Shown here: positions 35,813 to 46,469 of the stretch, one piece after another
Layout: every line of letters begins with the position of its first letter
Position numbering within the stretch: the first letter of the stretch is position 1
Assembly: GCA_964030475.1 (NCBI GenBank)
Contig: CAXIPT010000005.1
Coordinates: forward strand, 1,272,741-1,336,740
Reading direction: 5' to 3'
Source: Tethya wilhelma
Lineage: Eukaryota > Porifera > Demospongiae > Tethyida > Tethyidae
Length of the DNA: 64,000 nt
Made by a program: the position numbers and the translations under genes
Notes under the pieces: generated by a model
The model's database searches: none
What the model saw: only the letters and a program-made list of their open reading frames with translations
What the model was told of the DNA's origin: nothing

Positions 35813-38800
35813 TCATTCATGATCACTGTCCTCTGAGTCATCAGAGTGTTCCAATTCAACAGCAAGCCAAGCACTCAAAGGATAAATTTCAAATGGAGCA
35901 TTTGACCACTTCAGTATGATTTTGGTTTCACCATTTATTTCAAAGATAAATTGCCTGCATTTGAGCACTGGAAATTCATACTTCTCCTTGTGCCAATAAC
36001 ACATTATTCCCCAATCCAAATCACACTTTATGCAATGAACTTTGTGTGTTTTTGCGACGTTCTCTGATAGAATTCCAGGTGTGTGATGAAGTCGTTTCAC
36101 GAGCTTGGTTTTGCGGAAATCTTCTCTTGGCACAAGATATTGTATTACAGCTTCTGAGCTAAAAACATCAGACCCAAAACATGCAAACGTTTTGCATTTT
36201 TTGCAATAAAGGCGTACAGCTTCTCCGTCGTGCATCTGATGCTTTTGCTGTTCCAGCTTTCGTTTGATTTTGAGATCGTACAGAAGTCTGTGTTGTGTTT
36301 CTCGAATTTTCCTTGTAAGATGCACTCCAGATGGAATCCAACTATTTTCCAAACTATCTTCAACTAGAGCTAGTCGTTCATCGGTTCTAAGCTCTCGGAT
36401 ATACTTCTTGGAATTGCTGGTGAGAATTGTCAACCCTTCACCATCTGCAGCACGGGCTCTACCAATGGTTTGTACTTTTCCTATTTCACCCGATACATGC
36501 TGAAATCGAATGACAAGATTACAGGCAACCACATCCAACCCTTCCTCGGCTACAGAAGTAGCTACCAAGATGTTGTATTCTCCTTCATTAAACTTTTTCA
36601 TCACCTCCTCTTGTTCAGCTTGTGTCATTCCAGGAATATTGTCCCGTTTATGTCCAGTAAGAATACTTGGTTTCATACCTAGTGTTGCAGCAGAATCAAG
36701 ACCAGCTATCCAACTACACACTCTAACAGCATGTTTCTTTGTGGGAACAAACACGATTCCTTTAGAACCCCTCTTTTCTAGAAATGTTTCAATCAGTTTA
36801 TCTTCTACTCTTCTTAAAAGTGGATTTTCAACTGGAGGAAGCATCTTTAGATTAGTGGTTAGAGCTTTGACATTTTCTTTAAGAAAATATTCCATAGGGG
36901 TGGCTAGACTATCATCAGAGGGAAGATCTTCAAATTCCTCTATAATTGAAATTGCATCAACATTACGCATATCCATGTACATGTTTAGCAATTGGGTATA
37001 GCAATGAAGCACTTTGAGGATACTGATTTGGTCTCGAAACTTTTCATTGAGGCTGTGTTCCAAGAGAATTAACTGTTGTCTGATGGAACTTTCATATGCT
37101 TGGGACCACCTTGGATAAAATAGACATTTCAACTTGGGCTGAACGTACTGCTCAAGTAAGACCATTTCTTTAGTGACTACAGATATAAACTCTTCACTTT
37201 CGTTACGGTGATTCAAAATATCGAGTGTAAAGGATGGCTTGTTGACTATCGCTTCCATTTCATCCCGATTACTTTGAACAATCTTGATGCCACTAGTTGC
37301 ATCCATGAGTGCACAAAGAGCTACAAGATGTTCGATTGTCTTGTTCAGTTCCAGCATTTTGTTTTCTCCAGCACCAGGGGATGCAGTTAAACCAATAATC
37401 TGGGGCAATTGTATACTTCTCTTATGCCTCTCTTTTTCTTCAAGATAGTGTAACATTACCTTCTGATAGCTGCCGGTAGCATGGTGGCATTCATCAAGAA
37501 TAAGAAGACTGATCTGAGATATTTTCAGCTTTCCTTGCTGGAGTTCGACCAGCAGTTTGCCAGCTGTACACACAATGATATCTGAATGTGGAAGCAATGT
37601 ATAAATCCACCCCACTTCTCCCATACAACGTTCCACTTTGGCACCCGGAATAAGCTTTGCCAATTCTGACTTCTGTTGATTTGCAAGTGGCTTCGTTCTC
37701 ACCATAAAAATCACCTTTGATTGATCCTGAGTCGCATCACAAAATGCCATGCTTCTTGTTTTCTTTAAGTGGTCAGATATCACCAGAGCAGCTGTCAATG
37801 TTTTTCCACTACCGGTTGGAGCAACGATGATATAATTTTCACCCCTGATTTCTGGTTCAGCAAGTTCCCACTGGTATTGACGAACTGCTGTTCCTTCTTT
37901 AAGCTTCACAGAAAAGTCAGGCACTGGAGGAGGAGGTTGCTCATCGGTTGAGCTGGAAGATTTGATGCTGAATGGATCACAAATTGAGAGAGGAGGTTGT
38001 CCATGTGTGGGATCTTGTTGTTGCTGAGGAGTTGGGTGGTGGAGTAACTCAGGATCTAAGACTGCAACTGGACTAGCATTGCTAGCACTGGATGATGTGG
38101 AAGTATGAATTTTAGTCTCACAACTGGAACCTGAAGCTACAATTATTAATGACCATATAATATTATTGATAAAATCAGATAATACCCTAGTATTGTGTGC
38201 AATAACAATGAATTACTGATAACTATACTTAACTACAAGAGTTATGACCATTAGTGGTGGTACCACTACACACTCAGTCTGATTATTTTTTCTAGCTTCA
38301 AATTCACAGAAATGTATTGTATACAGATTATTTTCCTAATGAATCACCTGACTGTAAGCATGTAGGAGGCACAATTATAACCGTCATTATTCATGCATGA
38401 ATATCATTAGTACAGTATCATGTAACATTTTGCATGGCCCATGGTGACGGTATGCTTGGCTTCATGATCTATAAAGCTATCATGGTGCATTACCAAGATC
38501 ATACAAATAAAACACCTAGCCTATATCTATACAGGCATGCATAGGAAGCACTGTACTAGTCTAGAGTCATTATGTTTTTGATGATTACACAGATGATTAA
38601 ATTTATTTGGGAAGTCACTCACATTTGAGAAGGTTCTCTATTGATTCCACTGCTTTATCCAGTCCAGAAATCTCTCTTAAGCAAACTAGGAGAGTCTCCC
38701 AGGTTGCCTCAGAAGGCTTTGTTTTCAACCAAAGTCTCATGATTGCAATGAAGCATTGAGTTTGATCTCCACTTCTTTTGATATCAGCAACCATCTCTCC

Positions 38801-39051
38801 ATCAAGATCATCGTCAAATAGCTCCAGTGCTATTCCAATTTCCTCCCATTTGTTAGCAGCATGGGGCTTGACATACTTCAGCAATTCACTTAGCTTTACC
38901 CTTACTCTCAAATCTGCAATTATTTTGAATCAATTTTGAAATAAATAGCTAGATTTTAGTTATATGCAGGCAATGAGCTATACCTACCTGTAGGTCCTGT
39001 AGGTTGAGTGTTGTTAGTAGTGTTAGCTAGTAGTGCTTCAGATCCTTCCAT
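35813..39051 (-). CDS. RLR gene H: DEATH + RIG-I-like helicase + RD
   Basis: Proposed exons: 39051-38988 (MEGSEALLANT), 38913-38623 (DEATH, KLSELLKYVKPHAANKWEEIG), 38130-35813; 2673 nt, 890 residues, phase-1 introns. Helicase motifs are [36 protein letters not shown] and IGRARAADGEG. RD cysteines are CKKC and CIKC, and the tail is HSDDSEDSDHE. It is a near-identical duplicate of gene D, including about 300 bp of 3' flank, but lacks the 599-bp transposon seen beside D. The few protein differences are scattered through the helicase and RD and no core motif changes, which fits retained function after a recent duplication. Confidence 0.85.
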
Positions 39052-39455
39052 TTCCTTCCAGAGATAACTGCACGTGGCTAATTACAATAATTTCAATACT
39101 GTGAACAGTCTGAGAATGATAATAGCTATATACTGCAAAAATAGCTAGTATATATTATTGATATTCATTGCTTTGCATGCAGGGGAGGGTACATGTGCAT
39201 ACCAATTCTGCATCCTGTGTGTTGAGTAACTGCATGCATGGTCCCAGGAACCGACATTGATAAACTGATGATCATACTTGTTATGATAATATTATTTTTA
39301 ACACAGTAAAATATAATTATGGCAATTAGTGTATTATAAAAATACAACAAAATTAGACAAAATACATGCACTTTTGATTAAAAATCTTCACAAAGTTTAT
39401 TTCACTTACAACTCATAAACATTATTACTAACTACATAATAACTATATTGTTCTA
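39052..39455. other. Intergenic region between genes H and I
   Basis: 5' flank of H and 3' flank of I. It is AT-rich, with CTGCATGCATGGTCCCAGGAA (about 39231-39251) shared with the gene D 5' flank. No coding exon seen. Confidence 0.45.
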
Positions 39456-42400
39456 TTAATCAGTATCACTCTCATTATCTCCTTTTTCAAGTTCAATCCA
39501 TATATCCAAATCATACACTTCAAACGGAGCCTTTGACCACTGGGCAACTCGAATGGGACTGCCGTTCACAACAAAAACAAAACTCTTGCATTTCAGCACA
39601 GGAAACTCATACTTCTGCTTCTGCCATACGCACATAACTCCCCAGTCAGCCTCACAATCGGCACAATAGATCTTGTGTGTCTTTATGACATTGTCGTTCA
39701 CAATTCCTGGTTTGTGGTGAGGCTTTTTCACCAGCTTCTCTTTGCGGAAGTCTTCACGTGGCACAACATACTGAGTGGTTGTCTCAGAGGAGAAGATATC
39801 TGTGCCATAACAGACAACTGTCTTACACTCTTTGCAAATAAGGTGGACGTTTTCTCTTGAATGCAGTTGTTGTTTGTATTGCTTTAGCTTTCGAGTAAGC
39901 TCCACTTCTTGCAGCAACTTATGCTGTTTTTCCACCAGCTTCTCAGATAAAAACTTTCCAGAAGGAAGCCAACCATTCTCTAGAATTTCTTCAACAATAG
40001 CTAATCGTTCTTCATTCTTGATTTCTTGAATGGTCTTCTTTGAGTCACTGGAGAGAATGGTGAGCCCTTCACTCTCCTCAGCACGGGCTCTTCCTACCGT
40101 TTGGACTTTTGCAATCTCATTTGAGACGTGTTGAAATCGAATGACAAGATTGCAAGCAGGTACATCCAAGCCTTCTTCAGCTACTGAAGTAGCTACCAAG
40201 ATATTACATTTTCCTTCACGAAAGCTTACCATCACTTCCTCTTGTTCAGCTTGAGTCATTCCTGAGCTTGCTTCACGAGTGTGACCGGTTAAAACACGTG
40301 GTTTGAGACCGAGATAATGAGGAGCTGGAAGGTAGGAAATCCAATCGCACATCGAGTCAGCATGTTTCTTTGTACGGACAAACACTATTCCTCGAGAATC
40401 TTGCTTCTGTGAGTAAATCTCTACAAGCTTTTCCTCTGCTTTCTTCAAAAGAGGATTATCAACAGATGGGAGCATTTTGAGATTGGTAATTAGAGCTGCA
40501 ATACGCTGTTTTAGATCACGCTCAACTGGAGTGGCCAATTCATCACTGTCAGGGAGACCAGTGAAGGCTTCCAGGACAGATATGGCATCCACATTTCGTA
40601 AATCCATGTACATATTCAGGACTTGAGAATAACATCGCAACACTCTAAGTATGCTGATTTGGTCACGAAGTTGCTTGTCAGTACTGAACTCCAACATCTG
40701 CTTCTGCTGCTGAACGTATGTTTCGTATTCCTGTGACCATCTCTTGAAGGAGCACTTGAACTTTGATTTCAGCTCATATTGCTTCTCAAGGAGCATCATT
40801 TCTTTTTCAATGATCAATATGAATTCTTCTTTCGGATTTCGTCGATGGAGGATCTCAAGAGTAAATGATGGCTTGTTAGTGAACTGTTCCAGCTCATGTC
40901 TATGCTCCTGTACGAGTTTGATTCCACTAGAAGCATCCAGGAAGGCACAAAGGGTTATCAAGTGCTCAAGAGTAGTACTCAGCTCAACATTACTGCTATC
41001 TCCTGCTCCAGGGGAGGCAGTCAAACCCACAACTTGTGGAAGCTGAGCCATTTCTCCTTCTTCCTTTCTTGTTTCGAGATATTTGAGCATGATTTTAGCT
41101 TGTGGTGCCTTCTTCTTTGTATGGTGACACTCGTCAATCACCATAAGTGTGATATCAGACAAGCTTACCTTACCCTTGTGGATATCATCAAGTAGCTTAC
41201 CAGCTGTACAGACAACAATGTCACAATGAGGAAGGATTTCACTAATAGAGGCCAAATTGTCACCAACACTCATTTCTACTTTCGCTCTTGGTATGAAGTG
41301 TGCCAACTCTTCTCTCTGCTGTATTGCAAGTTGTTGTGTGTTCACCATAAAGACAACCTTGGATTGAGATTTACTATCTTGGACATCGGCATTGCTCCTC
41401 GTCTTCTTCAGATGCTCAGATATCACCAAAGCAGCCACCAGTGTTTTCCCGCTACCAGTTGGAGCAACAAAAACATAGTTCTCACCCCTGATTCCTGGCT
41501 CAGCCAGCTCCCACTGGTAGTTGCGAACCGTCTGTCCTGGTTTTAGCACAAGTGAGTAGTCATCAGGGATGATAATATCTTCTTCAAGAGGTGGTGGTGG
41601 AGGATAAGGTTCCTGTGGACCAGAGATACAATAGGGTGGTTGCCCTGCTAGTGCTTCAGGTGGTGGTCCAGGAATGGAGATTGGTGGTTGGGCAGGAATG
41701 GGGTTTTGGTTTGGAATTGGAACAGGAACAGTGTCATCATTCCTGGGATTTGTCTCCATACTAGAACTGGTCATGAGTTCAGGTGAGTTCCCAGAATCTA
41801 TAATGAAATTCATAGTCTCACTGTTATTAGGTTGGCATAAACAGAATGGGGGGAGAATTATGAATAACTTTGAAGGATCAACAATAAACAGTCATACTCA
41901 TCACATTGTTCAGATGATCGAATTCCCAAGCAGTGCAATATCAGCATTACCAATTTAAGTTTGCTATAAAAATTATGGTTATTTTTCAGGAAATTTTATT
42001 ACTAGGTATAGGAATACTGCTGATTGTACAAATTAGCTCAAAGAAAGGCTCACAATTTTGTATTTACTGCAAGAGAATAATTTTTGCTGGTATATATGAT
42101 ACCAAAAACGTTACGTTACTCAATGAAAATGATCATGATCGTGAACCAGACAGGCCATAGCCATGACACACATTATTGTTCTCTGGAACAATAATTTCAT
42201 GCATGAACTTACCCGTTCTTCCCACAATATTATTCTCTATTGATCCAACTGCTTTATCCAATCCACAATCTCTGAGGCAATCTAGGAGAGTTTGCCAAGT
42301 AACCATAGTATCAGAAGACTTTGTTTTCAACCAGAGTCTCATGGTGGCATTGAATGGATCAGTTTTCTTTTCAATTTCAGCAAGATTTTTTTCTCCTTCA

Positions 42401-42635
42401 TCCCCATCAAACAGCTGGAGACCAATGCCAATGTCTTCCCACTTGTCAGCAGCATGAGGCTTGACATACTTCACGAGCTCACTGAGCTTAGGAACAGCAG
42501 CTACACAATCATTCACATGAAATATTGTCATATTAAAGTGTGTACAAATATTAATAATAATGCTATTTATCTATTAGATTATCTATGGTCTAGCTCTAAA
42601 ATCTGTTTACCTGAAACGTGAACGTTCTGTGCCAT
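39456..42635 (-). CDS. RLR gene I: DEATH + proline-rich linker + RIG-I-like helicase + RD
   Basis: Proposed exons: 42635-42611 (MAQNVHVS), 42500-42213 (DEATH, KLSELVKYVKPHAADKWEDIGIG), 41797-39456; 2655 nt, 884 residues, phase-1 introns. A linker of about 90 residues rich in Pro (PISIPGPPPEALAG, YPPPPPLEED) precedes [37 protein letters not shown] and VGRARAEESEG. RD cysteines are CKEC and CADC, and the acidic end is DNESDTD. All ATPase motifs are standard, in contrast to its close paralogue G, so I is probably the active member of the G/I/J subfamily. PPPPP could bind SH3 or similar domains (inference). Confidence 0.85.
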
Positions 42636-43133
42636 TAATCTTTTATAAACTTCATGAAATAGCTAGATAAGACTTCAGGTCTCTTTGGAGCTGGTTAGTA
42701 AAATGACCACTATACACTCGCTGATCAAACCACAATAGTGGAATTATGATGTAATGAAAATTCCCCAAAGTATGATCAAACAATGAATTTGATTAGCTTG
42801 CTCTTGCTCACACACCTGAATCACACAATACTGGATACACATAATTATGGCTAATGGTTTACACAATGTAAATTTTATAGAACTAAATTAGTAGTTTGAT
42901 CACACATATAAAAAATTTACACTACTTAACCACTATCAAACGATGCTAACACTAGGTATTATTAAACTGATAAGTACACTGAAATGTTTACTGTAAAACT
43001 AGAAATCAGCTAGAATGACTTTAGTTCACACATATCAAAAGTTTACAATTACCACTATTAAACACAATGCTGTTTAATATAATCAAAGATAAAACTAATG
43101 TTAACAGTTACTGTGGATCAAGTACATTATATA
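42636..43133. other. Intergenic region between genes I and J
   Basis: Presumed promoter of I and 3' flank of J. Part of the J flank (about 43010-43110) is duplicated at about 34190-34340 beside the RD relic. No coding exon seen. Confidence 0.45.
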
Positions 43134-46035
43134 CTAATTTTCTTCTTCAATATCTTCCATTTCAGGGTCAGACTCACTCATTGGACAGATTTCGAATGGT
43201 GCCTCTGACCACTTACGAACTGGCATAGGAGTGCCATTCACCTCAAAAATAAAGCTTTTGCCTTTCAGAGCTGGATACTCATACATATTTGTTGACTTTA
43301 TGCAGGTGATTACTACTCCCAAGTCAGCATCACACACTTTACAGTGAATCTTGTGTGTTTTAGTTACATTTGTGCCAACAATTTTAGCCTGTGGATGGCT
43401 TGTTTTCCTTACTTTTTTCTCAATAAAATCCTTACCAGGTACGACATAGTAAGGAATAGATCCAAAAGTGAACATGTCAGAGCCACTACATGCAAAAGAC
43501 TTGCATCGTTTGCACAAGAGGCGTACTGCCTCTCTGGAATACTGGGATCGCTTGAGCTGGGTCTGTTTTCTCTGACGAATAACACTTTGTACCAGTTTAC
43601 GCTGTCTCTCTACTAATTTCTTTACTAGATGCTCTCCAGTTGGGAGCCAACCACTTTCAAGAATTTCTTCAACAATAGCTAATCGCTCTTCATTCTTGAA
43701 TTCTTGAAGCTTCTTCTTTGAGTCACTAGAGAGAATGGTGAGTCCTTCACTCTCTTCAGCACGGGCTCTTCCTACAGTTTGGACTTTTGCAATCTCACTT
43801 GAGACATGTTGAAATCGAATGACCAAATTACAAGCAGGTACATCCAAGCCTTCCTCAGCTACAGAAGTAGCTACCAAGATGTTGCATTTTCCTTCATGGA
43901 AGCTTACCATGACTTCCTCTTGTTCTGTTTGAGTCATTCCTGAGCTTGCTTCACGAGTGCGACCGGTTAAAACACGTGGCTTGAGACCAAGCTCTGGATG
44001 TTGAAAAGTTGACAGGCTGGAAATCCAATTGCAAATCGAGTCAGCATGTTTCTTTGTACGGACAAACACTATTCCTCGAGAATCTTGCTTCTGTGCATAA
44101 GTCTCGACAAGCTTTTCCTCAACCTTCCTTAAAAGAAGATTTTCAACAGGTGGGAGCATTTTGAGATTGGTGATTAGAGCTGTAACGCTCTTTTTCAGAT
44201 TACACTCAACTGGAGTGGCAAACTGATCATTGGGGAGACCAGTGAAGCCTTCCAGGACAGATATGGCATCCACATTACGTAGATCCATGTACACATTCAG
44301 CACTTGAAAATAGCACCGGAGAACATTGAGGATACTGATTTTGTTTCGACATTGCTTGTCAGTACTGCGCTCCAGTATCCGCTTCTCCTGTTGGATACGT
44401 GTTTCGTACTCCTGTGACCACCTTTTATAGGGACACTCAAACTTCGGATCGAATTGATTCTCAAGCATCCTCATTTCTTCTTCAACAATCAATACAAATT
44501 CTTCTTTGGGATTTCGTCGATTGATAATTTCAAGAGTAAAAGATGGCTTTTTAGTGAACTGTTCCAGCTCATGCCTATGCTCTTGTACGACTTTAATGCC
44601 ACTTGAAGCATCCAAGAGAGCACAGAGGTTTATCAGATATTCCTGTGTTTTACTTCGCTCAGGATTCTTGCTACTTCCTGCTCCAGGTGAGGCAGTCAAT
44701 CCCACAATTTGGGGAAGTTGTGCCTTTTCTTCTTCCCTTTTCATTTCGAGATACTTCAGCATGATTTTGGCTTGTGCTGAATTATTCTTGGTATGATGAC
44801 ACTCATCAATCACCATCAGTGTGATTTTGGACAAGCTTACCTTAGAATTGTGAAGACCAGTAAGCAATTTACCAGCCGTGCAAACAGTGATGTCACAGTG
44901 AGGAATAATTTCACTAATAGAGCCCATCTGGTCACCTGCACAACACTCCACCTTAGCTCCTGGAATGTACTCCTCTAATTTTGTTTTCTGCTGACGTGCA
45001 AGTTCTTCATCTTTCACTATAAACACCACTTTGGATTGAGAAACTTGAGATGTACTATCAGAGCTTCTTGTCTCCTTCAAGTGTTCGGATATCACCATGG
45101 CAGCAACCAGTGTTTTCCCAGTACCAGTTGGAGCAACGAAGATATAATTCTCACCCCTGATTCCAGGCTCAGCCAGCTCCCGCTGGTAGTTACGAACTGT
45201 CTGTCCTGGTTTAAGTTTGATAGAGTAGTCAATAGGTACAATGGCTTGGGTTGAAGCTGAAATGGGGTCTGGGTTTGGGTTTGAAATTGGTTCAGGAACA
45301 GAGCTGTTGGCAAGATTCCCATCCTGACTGGTCATGTGGTCAGAAAATTTCTCAGAATCTGTAATGATAGCACTCTCATTGTTAAATTTTGGGAAATTTG
45401 AATGTAATAGAATAGCTTTGAAGACCATTATAACAAACAGTCTACTCATCACATTCTCCACATTCATGCTCAGCATGACACATCACTAAAAGTAACCTAA
45501 ACCAGGGGAATTTTGAAAGGGAATTTTGGTAGCGGGTAACCGCTCCAGTGATAAGACACCAAAGGCCAGCAGTAACAAGCTTCGCCCAAAATTATCCCAC
45601 TTTACCTTAATCATACAAATCTTCATGCATGGTATACAATCTTACCATAGCTAATATTATCTATGGTCTTACCATTTCTAAGAATGTTGTCTTGAATTGA
45701 CTCCACTGCTCTACCAATGTGAATTTCTTTCAGACAATCTAGGAGAGCTGCCCATGTTGCCTCAGAAGTCTTTGCTTGCAACCAGAATCTCATTGTAGCA
45801 TTGAATGGCTCATTTTCCTTTTTGATTTCAGCAAATGCCTTCTCTCCTTCATTCCCATCAAACAGCTGGAGGCCGATGCCAATATCTTCCCACTTGTCAG
45901 CAGCATGAGGCTTGACATACTTTAGTAGCTCACTGAGCTTAGGAACAGCAGGATGAACTAAAACATTTCAAGATTCAAAAAAAAATTTTTTAAAAGAATA
46001 GATGATCCATAAATATCATTACCTTTAGAATTCAT
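43134..46035 (-). CDS. RLR gene J: DEATH + RIG-I-like helicase + RD
   Basis: Proposed exons: 46035-46023 (only MNSK plus one base), 45957-45673 (DEATH, KLSELLKYVKPHAADKWEDIGIGLQ, short and easily missed), 45358-43134; 2523 nt, 840 residues, both introns phase 1. The open frame of the large exon reads back into the intron as far as 45476, but the acceptor at 45358 aligns with gene I. Motifs are APTGTGKT, DECHHTKN, LTASPGAG, ATSVAEEGLDVP and VGRARAEESEG. The RD has CKRC and CKVC, though the usual W after CDA is replaced (CDADLGVV). The acidic tail is MEDIEEEN. Divergent from gene K. Confidence 0.85.
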
Positions 46036-46469
46036 TTCGAATGTGAAGAATGTGAGTTGCTCAACTCAGGCTATCTAGATCCTCATTACAATGAATGGTG
46101 ACAGTTCAGAGAACAACAACTTCTTGCAAAATGCTCAAGGCAAAAAAAGTAATCGGAGATGAATTGACCATCCTTTTATTTTGCAGATTCCAACAACCAA
46201 AGAAGTTCTCCTGATATTAGATCAGTAAATTTACCTGGGTCACCACATGCATTTCAGGGAAAAACCTTGTAAACAATCCCCTCCCACTGTTTCCATTCAG
46301 CAGAAGGTGGAGTTTAAGGACACTCCCACTTTACTGCTACCAGTATAAAACTTCGCCTTGCTGATGATCTTTCTCAACTTATTTTTCGTACAGGACAAAT
46401 ATCTACATCATTCTGATATTATTGTCAAGCTGTCTACGTCATTTTTGAAGAAAAAAACAGAAGCAAATC
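46036..46469. promoter_or_regulatory. Shared divergent promoter region of RLR genes J and K
   Basis: 434 bp separate the start codons of J (minus) and K (plus). TATAAAA at 46344-46350, about 120 bp before the K ATG, is a good TATA candidate. No conserved paired ETS-like element was seen here. Divergent arrangement allows joint regulation of the two genes (inference). Confidence 0.5.

Noticed and set aside
42755..42780. NF-kB-like GGGGAATTTTC upstream of gene I, with similar GGGAAWTTTTC words in several introns
   Set aside because: One mismatch to the kB consensus, and such words are common in AT-rich DNA. The intronic ones are explained by paralogy.
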